Positions 40,902 through 52,249 of a stretch of 64,000 nt of DNA are shown one piece after another. Below the pieces are notes generated by a model. It was not told where the DNA came from. It was given only the letters and a program-made list of their open reading frames with translations, and searched no databases. The translations under genes and the position numbers were made by a program. The number at the start of each line of letters is the position of its first letter. The first letter of the stretch is position 1. Source of the DNA: Sciurus carolinensis (Eukaryota; Chordata; Mammalia; Rodentia; Sciuridae); assembly GCF_902686445.1 (NCBI RefSeq), contig NC_062219.1:108315160-108379159 (forward strand). Reading direction: 5' to 3'.

Positions 40902-41485
40902 TGTTGCTCAAAGTAACAGACAAGTTTATTGAAGGTACAGGGAAAAGGGAAAGGAGATGCTCTGAACAGAGACAGTGGGTCCTCTCAGAGAGAAGGACAA
41001 TGTGTCTCTCCTACACTCTAGTTTTATTGAGGATCCCAGAAGAGTTTTCAGAGAGTCTTGCCCAGGTCCACCTCTTGACTTTTCACTGACAGCAAGGTGA
41101 CATCAGACTTTCAAGTCCCCACAGTCATGGCAACTAGGTCACCTTGGCCCATGCTGATCAGTTCTAATTGGATTCTACATTCTTAGAGATTTTATGGTTA
41201 GGCGGCACTATCCTTATGTCTTAGTTTCATAATCTGGTCACAAAAATCTCCTCCTTCAATGTTCCTCTTATCAACATTTTTGGGCCTGCATTTCTCCTGT
41301 AGTGAACAGGTAGTTTGCAGAAGAATGTGACAGATCCTATCCTGAGGCCAGGCAGGGCTGCAGGTAAATTGCTTCTTGGAAAAGAAAGCATGTGGGAGTC
41401 AGCATGGTGGCATGGTGGACCCATTTTATAGAATCATTCTCTTAATCTCGTGTTCCCACCAGCCTCATCTCTCTATTCCCTAACA
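40902..41485 (-). mobile_element. Probable LTR inserted into the older repeat (antisense)
   Basis: The plus strand starts TGTTGCTC and ends CTAACA, a TG...CA frame. In antisense a 'ttcaataaacttgtctg' block near the 3' end supplies an AATAAA signal. The 584-bp unit interrupts the surrounding repeat, whose two halves align on either side. I could not find a clean target-site duplication. A chance ORF of 71 codons (40874-41089) lies in it. The LTR assignment is by layout and is not certain. Confidence 0.5.
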
Positions 41486-41560
41486 TTAAAAGTAATGTTT
41501 ACTATGGGCACCCCAGGCCTAGTAAATTTGATATAAAATTAACCATCACAATATTTACAC
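41486..41560 (+). mobile_element. Old interspersed repeat, right part
   Basis: 'atgggcaccccaggcctag' and 'gatataaaattaaccatcacaa' are the terminal blocks of the repeat that begins at 40380. Confidence 0.5.
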
Positions 41561-41584
41561 ATTTTCCACACATTCTCAATAATT

Positions 41585-41825
41585 ATTTATCATGATATTC
41601 CATTATCTTAAAGCTTCTAATTTCCCAAATTAATCATCATTTTTATCCAAGTTATTTGTAAATGTTGTTATAGATAATACTACAAGGAACATCTTCATAT
41701 AGGTATCTCTATTTCTGTTGGATTGTGTGTCATCCTAGGATCATTGTGTAAAACTGTTTGTATTCTGATGCTGTTTTCCAAAAGTGCTGTACCAACATGC
41801 ACTGCTGTCTTACACACTGATTTCT
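41585..41825 (-). mobile_element. Old L1ME-type remnant
   Basis: 'ataatactacaaggaacatcttcatataggtatctc' type sequence, then 'ttccaaaagtgctgtaccaacatgcactgc', mirrors the antisense ORF2 C-terminus of very old L1s. Confidence 0.45.
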
Positions 41826-41829
41826 TGGA

Positions 41830-43015
41830 TTATTAATTAATTTAAAGAAAAACTTAATATTTTTTTTATTGATCACAACCTAAACAGGTGGCAGATGGAA
41901 AATCTATTCGAAATATTAAGTTCTTAAATACATTTTATCACAAAGCTGGATTTTTAACTTTTTAAAAAATTCAGACCATTTTGAAATACTGAATATAGGA
42001 CACAGATTGATAAGTTTAATCTCTATTGATGTATAACAATATTTCTCAGTGCAAAGAATACATCACTGATGAAAATAAAATTCCAAGGCTGTGCTCATTT
42101 ATCCAAAAGTAACATGAATGGATATACAAAAAGAAGAAAGAGATATACATTCTCAGATAATTAATGTATTAAAAATTGCATTATATATTAATTAAAATCA
42201 ATTTGCATCCCTAAATAAATAGAGTTCATAAATCACTTAAGCAAAGTTTTAATTTAGGAAAACCTTATGAGAAAGTAGGGGATAGCTCTAGAACTACGAG
42301 GCTTTGGGTGGAGTGGGCTTTGGGTCTCCTGCTAGCAACTCCTGTCTTCTGTTGTATTATCTTCCAACATGTTCATGCACACTGCCAGTGTTCTTCAGTC
42401 TTTTTTGATGGTGAACTGTAGTCAGTCAGTTATGTCATCACCCAGGTCATACATCTGTGTATTCACAAGTAAAGATTTTACAACACAATTCTTACTATTC
42501 CTAGATGTTGTGGACTTTCTTTTCTATTCTTTTTGGTGTCATTTATTTAAATGTTGGACTCATTATCTGAAATGATTGTGTGACCCACCAGTGACTCTCT
42601 GCTTCCATTCAGAAAGCTTTCCTAATCTCTAAGAAAACTGGACCACTTAACTTTTATCCAAACCCAACCAGCATTTTCCATTATCTCAGTATTTATTTGA
42701 ACTTCTCCTTCATTTGAATGCCCTTTCTTTGTCCCTCATCACATACCAGCCCCACCTTCACAGTTTACACTGTGTCCTTTTGATTCAATCTTACTCATAA
42801 TTCAGTAGAATTTGATAAGAATTTAGTCCATTTTTCTCCTCTCTGATTCTACTCATTCATTCAAATGAGATCTGCCTATGTGCCAATTTATTTATTTCCA
42901 TGTGGTATCACATTCCTATGTAGTATTCAATGTTGCTTATCTTTACATTATAAATAATTTTAAACATGCTCCTACTACTATTTTATGCTACTTTTTCCTA
43001 TGGTTATAACTATCT
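41830..43015. other. Anonymous DNA, no gene seen
   Basis: Possible further traces of old L1 near 42870-42970 are too weak to assign. No coding region. Confidence 0.45.
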
Positions 43016-43017
43016 AT

Positions 43018-43405
43018 TGCTAATGATAAACCACTAAAATTTAGTGACTTAAAATAATGACACTTGTTTTACTAACAAATCTGCAATGTGGGAAGAACTT
43101 GGTGGAGATAGCCCTCGCAGTGGAGTGTCCAAAAGGCTGGTCTGAGAATCATGCAAAGCCGTGCTCACTTATATGTTTGTCAGTTGTTGCTGAGGTACTG
43201 GCTGTCAGGACCGACAACTGAAACTCCTACCCTCATCATGGAGGGTCTTCTTTATAACATCATGGCTGGTCCAAGAGTGACCCAAGAGGGAGGAAGGCTG
43301 GATACAATTTTGTGACCTAGCCTTGGATGTCACATACTGTCTGCTGCACTCTGTACTTTGAAGGCACCACAAAGTCCCACCTAATGTCAAAGGAAAAAGA
43401 AACAG
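43018..43405 (-). mobile_element. Old LTR-like repeat (same type as window start)
   Basis: 'aaatttagtgacttaaaataatgac', 'gtccaagagtgacccaagaggg', 'gtgacctagccttggatgtcacatactg' follow, in order, an old mammalian LTR that I associate with the MLT1/ERVL group in antisense. Two overlapping minus-strand ORFs (43205-43538) are products of this repeat by chance. Confidence 0.45.
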
Positions 43406-43409
43406 AATG

Positions 43410-44743
43410 TTCATGTGGATAAAGAAGTAACAAGACTCTGTAAAAACATGTAGAAGGAACATCTCTGTGGCTGTTGTTTGGAAAATACCATCTACGACCA
43501 TCTAATATTGCAACAGCATTACAAATATTATAAAACACTAGTAATGAGGTATATTAAAAGTACAGTACTAATGCTGCAATACTTACAGCACAACCCTAGT
43601 GGCATCTGCTTCCCTTTAATATACTTCTTGGCGTTTGTGTCCATGAATACACATAGTTTCCATGAGAACAGAATTTGTGTCCTGGTCATTATATTTCAAA
43701 AGCTTATCAAAAAGTTTAACACAGAACAGGCTAATATGTTTGTTATGCATATAAAAAGCTTCAATCATCCCAAGTTAAATATACATATATATTTATATAT
43801 AATAATGCATGTCATTCTCAAGTATTTCTAATTCCTTAGTAAATATCTGGTCAACTACCTTTTAATTGTAAAATGGAAACGACTATGTCAAAATAGGAAG
43901 TATTTTAGGGGCTTAAGGACTCTTTGTAAATATTTAATTAGGACATAAACTCTTCCCCTACAAAGTGTTGGGAAAAAATTATACATTCAAAAGACACTAT
44001 GATATTTAGCTGCTGCATCTGCTATTCATTTTGTTAGAGAGCATTCAAAATCGAAGAAAGATTTCAACTTAGACCAGACAGTGTTTTATGTAATGTAAAC
44101 ATTTAAAGTATTTTACTGGGAAATTGTTTCCTAGTACTCAGTCACTTCAGTACATCACCTAAATACTTCTTCTTCATGAAATATTTTTACATACAAAGCA
44201 CTTTGGATACACATGACCTTGTTCTAACTCTGCATTAATGCATTTTATGTGCTTTATGCTTTCCCCTCCAATTCCAATTTTTCAATGCCTACCATGATTT
44301 TAATCTAAATCAGTATAATACCAGCTTGTGTTCATACTATAATCTTTTCTGTAGGGATCTCTCAGAGCTTTTTTAACCTAATGGGTTTCTTTCTGAGATG
44401 TATAGGGCAGAGGTACTTTTAATTATATTTTAACTAGGATCTTAAAATGTAAAAAGTTTAGTTCTTAATAAATCCAGAACTTGAATGCAGATAGATTTCT
44501 TAAAATGGTTTTACCCACAGGACAGGATTGTTAAATATTTTAAAAATCCAGACCATTATGAAATGCCGATGGAAGGATAAGAAACTCACCCTCAGATTAA
44601 AAAACCAAACAAACAAACAAAACAAAACAAGCACACAGACATGGTCTCACAGTCACCCATTTTTTTGGATGCAATTGTCAACGTTGTCACAAACTACCTG
44701 AGGAACATCCATTATCCAGAAGCTAAAGTTAAGAGAAGCTTCA
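43410..44743. other. Anonymous AT-rich DNA
   Basis: A 117-codon ORF at 43478-43831 has ordinary random composition and ends in AT-rich sequence. A (CAAA)n/(AAAAC)n patch lies at 44599-44630. No gene or other repeat is supported. Confidence 0.5.
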
Positions 44744-44761
44744 TTCTGGAGGGTGTATTTT
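44744..44761. repeat. Left 18-bp target duplication of young L1 tip
   Basis: TTCTGGAGGGTGTATTTT is repeated without mismatch at 44951-44968. Confidence 0.95.
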
Positions 44762-44950
44762 TTTTTTATTTCAATTTATTTTTATTGTAAACAAATGGGA
44801 TTCATGTTGTTTCTGTTTGTACATGAAATAAAGGCATACCATTTGTGTAATCATACATCTATACCAGCTAATGGTGTTCGTTTCATTCTGTTGTTTTTTC
44901 CTTCCCCCCCCACCCCTCCCACCCCTCTTTTCCCTCTATACAGTCCCTCC
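44762..44950 (-). mobile_element. Young, strongly 5'-truncated L1 (3' UTR only)
   Basis: A 189-bp minus-strand L1 3' end. It has a reversed A-tail, then 'attgtaaacaaatgggatt', 'aaataaaggcataccatttgtg', the C-rich tract ('cccccccacccctcccacc') and 'ctctatacagtccctcc', where it stops. The L1 at 31.8 kb has the same blocks in the same order, and its telomere-like tract begins just beyond this truncation point. The flawless 18-bp duplication and the typical size indicate a recent target-primed insertion. Confidence 0.95.
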
Positions 44951-44968
44951 TTCTGGAGGGTGTATTTT
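44951..44968. repeat. Right 18-bp target duplication of young L1 tip
   Basis: An exact copy of 44744-44761. Confidence 0.95.
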
Positions 44969-44969
44969 A

Positions 44970-47265
44970 TCATGTGCATTGTCCTCATCTCGCCATCACA
45001 ATCACTGTATGTTGTTTCTTTAGTTGTTTAGGATTTTTAATGTACTACATGAATCTATATCATGTGATTTCTAAAAATACTTTCATAGGTGCACATGTGC
45101 ATGCATATATATATAATATATATATGAATATGCACATGTATATTATTAGTATACAGTTAATTTAGCAAACATTTACCAATGAGTGTGTATTGTGTGTCAG
45201 GTACTCTTACAGAAGCTAGGAATAAAATGAATGAAATGTGTCCTGGAGGAGCATAACTTCTTTTGATGTTGGTAGATTCATAACAAGTCATTACAGAGTA
45301 ATTGGAGTCCTGAGCCAGGAGACCAGCAGCAGAGATAGACAAGAAACTGTTGTAGTAGCCCACCCCAGGAGATGATGACTTCTTCTGTGGAGAAACTCCA
45401 TTGTGAAAGCTGCCATTCACCCAGTCTTGTAATATCAATATTGTGTCAATGAAATCAACTCCCATTACCTCACCATAACCACCCATTTTCATTGTCCCCT
45501 TTCCCAGAAGATTTTATTTCTGTCCAGTTTGATCCAGTTTTTTTCTAATCCGTGTACATGATTCACCTCCCTGATCCCTATTCTTCCATACCTCACTAAA
45601 AAGATTAAAAATCTTTCATATTAGCATTATCAGGGCTATTGCTTTATCCCCTATTCTAAACATCTTTCTTTGACATGCAGTGTATTTTCTACCTTAGAAC
45701 TATGTGGTAACTTTAGTCATTGATATATTATGTTAGTAAGTTACATAATATCTCAATTCCATTTTTTCCTTTTATCGTGGGCAACTTCAGTTATTATAAT
45801 ATTCATATGCAAATTAATCCATTTTGTGCAGATTGTCTTTGACATTTATCTTCTTAATACTCTCATATTCTCTGACTTTCTGACAGACTGATACCTGGTC
45901 AAATATTATTCTAGGATTTAAAGAAGGTCTTCTGAGAGAGGTAATATGGTCACTTTAGAACCAAAAAAGATGGAAAAAATAACCACTCTTCCTTGTTTTA
46001 AGCAGAGTCTATATCTATCCAGTAAATAATTCCAAAGTGCAGAACTGGTCACAAAATTGACAGAGTTTAGTACCAAATACAAATCTAGGACACAGTCCCT
46101 TATTTAAAATTGAAAATTTTAGGATTTCAATGACAGAACTTTTAAGCCAAGTGTTGGGTTCCTCTAAGCACAGGGCCTGTGTAAATGCACATGAATAGGG
46201 GTCTGTCTTAGCAGATAGTATGTTCCAACCACCAGTTAGTGTCCAGACTACAAAGAAAACTAGGAAGAGATCAACATCTTGCAGATGGGACAGATAAACA
46301 AGAAGAGACTTAAGTTAATGATAATTCAGAACTAATAAATCTAGAATTCACAATGTCACATCAATAGAGCTATTATTCTGCCATCAAAGAAGCACTGAGA
46401 AGCAATTTAAATATCTACTGAAACTTCTCACTAAGGTGCAAATGGGAGTTTGCTTAGAAAAAAGTTAGGCCTTTTGTTTTATGTTTCTTTTAGTATTCCA
46501 ACTGGACAAGATTACTCTAAATGTTCCATTTAAGTGCCCCCAACATCTTAGAATCCCAAATCTCAGAACTTTTTAAAGTCATGCCTCCAAACTTGTCCAT
46601 AATGGGGTTTTTTTCCCCCCTTTCCAAGCTTTTCACACCTTTTTGAGGATTTTTTTTTTCCTGAAAAGATGCTACTTCTCAGCCTTCTTGGCTTTCTAAT
46701 GAATATCAATCTAACTTTCTCTGGCTTTCCAAGTTAACTTTCTCTTCTATACCCTTACTCCAAGCCCCTCCTCATAAAAAAATGCCCAGGAGAAGGCAGG
46801 AATAACCGAGATCTATTCAGCAGACTGAAGGAGGGGGAGGAGGGGAAGAGAGAGAGAAAGGGCTGGTGCACACGTGACTTCTTTGACACTGACTGGGGAA
46901 CGTACCTGTGACCCACCACTCGTCACACCTCCTCCATTTCCGTGTAATACAGCTCTGTGAATGATCACCACACAACACCATTCAGTCTGCTAGGGTATCC
47001 AACCCCACCCAGGATCCAGGAGCACTCTTCTTCATGCCCCTGTGAACCTAAGGGTGATAAAGCCTTCCAACCTATTAACCCTGGAATAAGGAGGTATTAC
47101 TGGAACTTGTGGTTTCCCTACATCCTGCCAAATCTTAGTTCCTAGAAAAAATACTTAGTTTTAAAGGACAAGAAGAATCAGATGAAAACACGGATGCCCC
47201 TCCCCCCATTATAGTGAATACATTGTATTATTTTGCTTCGATTTTAGCAAAACTGGAAATTTTCT
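44970..47265. other. Anonymous DNA with a more GC-rich patch (46780-47060)
   Basis: An alternating AT patch lies at 45104-45126. A trace of an old repeat is at 45165-45240. The 46783-46945 segment has several CpGs and a CACGTG E-box (46870-46875), unusual for this neighbourhood. No coding region is supported: the 111-codon minus ORF at 45157-45492 and the 62-codon ORF at 46957-47145 have no domain. Confidence 0.45.
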
Positions 47266-47269
47266 CTTT

Positions 47270-48112
47270 GAGCTCATTCCAGTCAGGCTTTTGCTCTCAT
47301 CACCCCAGCAGCAATATTGACAAGGTCACCAATGAACCCTATCTTGTCAAATCCAATTGATTGACACATTGACCATTCCATTCTTTATTTGGCCTACCAC
47401 ATATAGAGTCTCTTGTGTTTCGTATCCTAACTGTGATGTTACTTCTCATTCTCTTTTTATTTTTTTATGGTTTATTTTCATCTTCCCAACTTTTAAAAGC
47501 CAGTGTTCTCTCAGTCCCTTCCCTCCCTAGTTGATCTCATCCAGTCCCATGACTCTAAATGCCATCTACACTCTGACATTCCCCACATTACAGTTTTGTT
47601 TCCTTCCTCCCCTTCCTCTACCCATCTAGATATAGTTTCTTTATGGTCACTATATTTATATTCCAATAAGTATCACAAAACTAACTTTCCCAAAATCAAA
47701 ATTTTTTCCTCCCTGAAAACTTGCTTGCTTTCTTATGTAATTCTTCCACTCTTCTCATCTTAACTCTGACCAAAACTTTGAGTTCCCTATCCTCATCCTT
47801 ATCATTTAATTTCTCTATACACCTTGTTTTTTGTACCTTTAAAATATGCCTGAATCTGGTTGCTTCTCCTTATCCACACTGCTCCATACTAGTGACATCA
47901 TTATCATTACTAACTGAACCCCGCAATGCCCTCCCAACTACTGTCCGGAGTCTTGTTCCCACCCAGCTGCTGTTCTCCTGGCAGGAGGCAATGACATTTA
48001 ATATGGAATTCAGATCATGCAACTTCCCTGCTTCAAGCCCTGCAGAGGCTTGTCAAAATCATCATCATCTTCATCATCATCTACCCTCCTTACTGCACCC
48101 CTTAGGGACCCT
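47270..48112 (+). mobile_element. L2 LINE fossil, with RT-region traces
   Basis: In sense, 'aggtcaccaatgaacccta' then 'gattgacacattgaccattcc' recall the L2 RT region ('gacacagttgaccactcc'). 'tgatctcatccagtcccatgactctaaatgcca' is an L2 landmark. 'attcagatcatgcaacttccctgcttcaagccctgcagaggct' type sequence recalls the later 'gatcacgtcactcccctgct' block. A (CAT)n patch lies at 48060-48085. The 131-codon ORF at 47721-48116 does not follow the L2 frame continuously and is not a gene. Confidence 0.55.
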
Positions 48113-48114
48113 GT

Positions 48115-48575
48115 AAAAAGAAAGAATATTTAAACTGGGGTTTTTGAGACTTTGATAAAGGAATTATTTGCACAAGTATGAGCAGAATGTAGGGGGCGGA
48201 AATCACAATTTATAAATCATTACCAAGAGCCAGTAAGTAAGGGAGGCTGCCCTGCTATTTCTCAAGGGTCAATGGAAGGAGGTGTGGCAAATCTGAAAAG
48301 AGTTGCAGGGGGAGAACTGCCTGACAGGAACTGTGACCTTAAGTGGAGGGCACAGACAGCCATAGCAACTCCTCAAGCCAGGTCCGTGCAATAAGTTTCC
48401 AATGACCTTCTCCCTCCTACTGATGTCCTGCTTGTGGCTTTGCATTTCCTGCCAGGAATTCCATGGACACAAACTACACAGATCAGCCTTCTGGGCATAG
48501 AGCAGGTGGAGAAGACTGGAGGGGGACAAAAAGAATATTGAGGGCACTGATCAAGACTTAAAAGACCCTTCCTTT
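48115..48575. other. Anonymous DNA
   Basis: Two overlapping minus-strand ORFs (48269-48588) have no domain. Nothing was recognised. Confidence 0.4.
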
Positions 48576-48579
48576 CCCA

Positions 48580-48905
48580 CTGTCGCATCTGTCAATACCC
48601 TCACCTTATCTGTTCCATCCAGAGCAAAACTTAGAGCAAGCCACAGGGCCTTTATAGTTGTACTTTTCTCTGCCTACACCCCAAATCTTCACACAGATGG
48701 TTCCAACCCATCATTCCAGTCTCTTCTTGCCCATCACTTCATAGAGAAGCCTTCTCACCCCAGTCACTCTGATGCACTTATCCTCTTAATATGCTTTACA
48801 CTATCTAAAAAAAAACAGTTATTTATGTTTACTTGTTTTTATTTTCCTAACTTACTTGTTTACCTGTCTCCCTAAACAGAATTTAATTTTCAAGAATGAA
48901 AATTA
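48580..48905 (+). mobile_element. L2 LINE 3' fossil
   Basis: 'cagggcctttatagttgta', 'ttctctgcctacaccccaaa', 'atagagaagccttctcacccc', 'acactatctaaaaa' and 'acttgtttacctgtctccctaa' follow the L2 3' region in sense. Divergence is high. Confidence 0.5.
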
Positions 48906-49317
48906 TGTTATTATGTTATGTTATTTCAAAATTAATTCCTAAGGTTTGAAATATAAACTCAAGACCTTTTTTAATAAATGAACTGCAGGTATTTCAGTAA
49001 GGTTGGAGTGAAGCTAAAGAGGAGAAAAATGAAAAATGTGACTGAATAAATATAAAGTTCCAGGACTAAGCAAGGCCAGACCCAGAAGTTGGACTAGACT
49101 CCAGAGTTGTACGAAGCCACTAAAGTATATAAGCAGGGCTGCTCCAGACCCAGGCACACTCTGTTGGAAGATCATATGGGCTGCCATGAGGAGAACAGAT
49201 TGGAGAGAAGCCAGCCGAAAGTTGAGAACAATCAGGACAGTATTGCAAAAACCCAGGCAAAGACAAAGAGATGGAGAAGCTGGATGGGTTCCATCTCCCT
49301 CTCTTATATTGATGCAT

Positions 49318-49560
49318 TCTTTTTTTAAATTATTTTTAATTTTTTTTTACAGACTGCATTTTGATTCATTGTACACAAATGAGGTACATCATTTTGTTTC
49401 TATGGTTGTGCACCAGGTAGATTTGTACCATTTGTGTAATTATACTTGTATATAGGGTAGTGATGTCTCTCTCATTCCACACTTTTTCATAACATCCCTC
49501 CCTCTCATTTCCTTCTACATAATCTAAAGTTCCTCCATTCTTCTCTCACTTATTTCCCAT
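49318..49560 (-). mobile_element. L1 3' UTR fragment, third subfamily
   Basis: After a T-rich tract, 'tgcattttgattcattgtac', 'aaatgaggtacatcattttg', 'ggttgtgcaccaggtagat', 'accatttgtgtaattatac', 'gatgtctctctcattcc' follow in antisense a squirrel-type L1 3' UTR distinct from those at 8.7 and 44.8 kb. It is strongly 5'-truncated. Confidence 0.7.
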
Positions 49561-49669
49561 TTACATTATCTAAGAAACATGCAGTTATTTCTCTATATTA
49601 AAGCTTACAAAATCAAATAGAGTTGTAAAAATAAAAATAAGCTAAAGAGTGTGTGGGATGCACAAACTC

Positions 49670-49775
49670 TATGCTAACCTAGTGACTCCCAACTCCTCAT
49701 GTTCTCCTGATGTTCATGTCCTTATGTGATCCTGTCTCCAAGGTGGATGGAGTCTTTGACTTGCTTTAAATGATA
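49670..49775 (+). mobile_element. Old LTR-like repeat, left part before Tigger
   Basis: 'ctccaaggtggatggagtctttgacttgctttaaatga' type sequence corresponds to a known dispersed LTR block ('gtgacttgcttctaatga'). It continues after the transposon at 50115. Confidence 0.45.
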
Positions 49776-50114
49776 TACAGGTGCTCCATCACTTATGATG
49801 GTGTTGCATCCTGCTAAGCCCATCCAAAGTTGAAAATATTGTAAGTCAAGAATGCATTTAAAATAAGAAGCTGACTGAATGTAATAGCCTAGCCTGGCCT
49901 ACCTTAAATGTGCTAAGAACGCTTACGCTATCCTATATTTGTACACAACTATCTAACACAAAGCCTATTTTATAATAAAGTGTTTAATTGTTCATATAAT
50001 TTATTAACCACTATAATGAAAGTAAGACTTAGAATGAGTGTATGGGTATGCTTTATATCACTGTAAAGGTGAAAAATTGTAAGTCGCAACATTCTAAGTC
50101 AGGGACCATTTGTA
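49776..50114 (+). mobile_element. Tigger-type MITE flanked by TA
   Basis: The element runs from CAGGTGCTCC (49778) to ...CATTTG (50112). Its ends are imperfect inverted repeats ('acttatgatggtgttgc' against the complement of 'gcaacattctaagtc'). TA dinucleotides flank both sides (49776-49777, 50113-50114), the Tc1/mariner-type duplication. At 335 bp and without transposase it is a nonautonomous TcMar-Tigger relative. It splits an older LTR-like repeat. Confidence 0.75.
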
Positions 50115-50470
50115 AGGAACAGTGATGCAATGTCACCTCTGTGATTACATTACATGAGGCTATAACCTCTGTCTGGCAAAGAGCATGTCCACATGGTGGA
50201 CTTTGATGAAGAAACATCAATATTTGGGAGGCCCACAAGGTAAAGAACTGAAGGTAGCCTCTAGGACCTGAGAAATGCTCCAGTTGGCAGCCAGCACCTG
50301 ATGCAACCATAGGAAACCAAATCCAGCGAGCAACTATGTGGTGTGTGGAAGTGGATCCTTCCCTGGTTCAGCCTTGACATGAGACCACAGCCACCTTCAC
50401 TGTAGCCTCAGGAGACTGAAGCAGATAATCCAGCTAAACTCTGCCTGGACCGAAGGCCCACAGAAAATTC
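50115..50470 (+). mobile_element. Old LTR-like repeat (MLT1/ERVL type), right part
   Basis: 'cagtgatgcaatgtcacctctgtgatta', 'aggcccacaaggtaaagaactgaagg', 'ggaagtggatccttccctgg', 'gagaccacagccaccttcac', 'aatccagctaaactctgcctgga' occur in the order of an old LTR that I associate with the MLT1/ERVL group. Confidence 0.5.
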
Positions 50471-50474
50471 TCAA

Positions 50475-51660
50475 GAGAAGAAAAATTTGCTGGAAAACAG
50501 ATCCAAAGAAATTATATAATACCGCACATAGAAACAAAGAAAAAAAATCATGAAAACGAGGCCAAGGGACATGCAAAATAGAATGAGAAGATGTAGCCAA
50601 CATTTAATCATAGTCCCCAAGAAAAGAACAAAAACAATAGCAGAAAATTTCTATTCAAAGAAATGATGAGTAAGAATGTTTCAGGATTTATGAAAGTCTT
50701 CATTTCTCAGTGAGAAAATCCAAAAGAATTCAAGCAGTATAAATAAAAAGATTTCCATATCTAAACACTATAAGCCCATTTGAAATTACAAAACAACTAA
50801 AGATGAGGAGAACATTTTAAAAGCAGCTAGAGAGAAAAAGAACAAAAAATGGAACAAAATCTAAACTGACATTTCAACAATTGTGGTTAGTAGAATACAA
50901 ACTGATTCTATATAAAATAGGATCTTTATGCACTAAAAAAATTAACTCTCAATGTGGAGTTTGTATTCAGCAAAACTTACCTCTCATGAATATGGTAAAA
51001 TAACAATATTTTCAGACCAAAAAAATCTAAGTTTAGTAAAAATGAATTAATAGTAAAATAAAACAGGTAATGAATATAATTCAAGAAGATAGATGATTCA
51101 GAAAGGAGCATATGAGATACAAACATAAATGTGAAAAAGTACGCATACTTTTTGGTTAATATTAAACAATCACTGACTACATAAAACAATAACAAAACCT
51201 GTTCCTGGGATCAAGATATCAAGATTGAACTAAAAGTCAGGGAAAAACTAGCATATCCATGGAAAGTAGTAATACCAACATGATGTGTTCTTTAATTATT
51301 TGGGAGGAAAGTAGAGAAACTGATAAACTTTTGACTTTTTGAGTTAAATACATACATTAACATTTCTAGACTACTCATTAAAAATAAAGAAATAGACAAA
51401 AGTAGTACAAAATTTGAAGCCAAGAGAGGAATTATTCGGGGGGAAAATAAGGTAAAACAAGACAAGAAAGAGTAGTTAAAAAAAAAAAAAGAGAAATACA
51501 AAAACAAAATAAATTAAAAGCACAAAATAAGAAGGTAGAAATAACCCAAATATTTTAATAATCACAATCAATGCAAATCATCTTAACTGTCCAGTTAAAA
51601 TTGTTGGATTGCCTTTTTTAAAATTATAGCTTGAGCTAATAGTAATCAAAGGCAGATAAA
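50475..51660 (+). mobile_element. HAL1/L1M ORF1 fossil, sense strand
   Basis: An A-rich plus-strand fossil following the ORF1 C-terminal region of old L1/HAL1: 'aaaagcagctagagagaaaa', 'actgacatttcaacaattg', 'tattcagcaaaacttacctctcatgaatatgg' type, 'aataacaatattttcagacc', then 3' landmarks 'aataatcacaatcaatgcaaatcatctta' type and 'gtccagttaaaattgttgga'. No frame survives. The short minus-strand ORFs (50977-51507) are chance. A poly-A run lies at 51478-51490. Confidence 0.6.
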
Positions 51661-51664
51661 ACTG

Positions 51665-52190
51665 TCTTGATAGTAGGCGAAAAAGACATCGAGGTAAAAG
51701 GTTTTACTGGTGAGGAAAAGCGTCCCCACGCACTGACAAAAGCCTGCAGTTGTCAGGTGGGTATAAAAATTCTGGTACATGCTTTCTCCGTTACTATAAA
51801 TACCTGGAAAAAATATTTTCAGTTTATCTGATATATTCTTGCTGAATTTCTCAACTGATTACTTAGGAACCAAAGGATATAGTTTTACACTGAGAGAAAA
51901 AGCAAGATTGAGATTATTTCCCTCTTTTTCTCCTTGGTGGCACCCACCAGTAACAAAAAGTGTGCCTCACTTTCTTAAACTGAGCAATACCTGCAAGGAG
52001 AAGCACAGGATGCCAAACACTAAGATACTTACCTTTGGTAACTAGATTTCTTTCAAACTTGGACTTTCAGGTATAAATTGGTGCCTAGCAATATAGGGCC
52101 ACCTTGGCAACCTTTGCCAACTGTGATGAGAGTAAGTAACAGAGAGAGCACCAGGATCCTGCAGCTCACTCCTTTGTCCTTGAAGCTGTG
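51665..52190. other. Anonymous DNA
   Basis: No repeat or gene was recognised. Confidence 0.4.
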
Positions 52191-52194
52191 CTTG

Positions 52195-52246
52195 CATGTG
52201 TTTGTGTGTGTGCACGCATGCGTGTGTGTTTATTGTGATGTGTGTT
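52195..52246. repeat. Imperfect (TG)n with CG steps
   Basis: An alternating purine-pyrimidine tract 'gtgtgtgtgcacgcatgcgtg' type. Such tracts favour left-handed DNA, by general knowledge. Confidence 0.85.
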
Positions 52247-52249
52247 GCT

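Noticed and set aside
30148..41485. Internal retroviral genes near the LTRs
   Set aside because: No gag-, pol- or env-like sequence was seen next to any of the LTRs. All appear to be solo LTRs.
47721..48116. 131-codon Ser/Leu-rich ORF
   Set aside because: It lies in an L2 fossil and does not keep the L2 frame. Its composition comes from pyrimidine-rich DNA.
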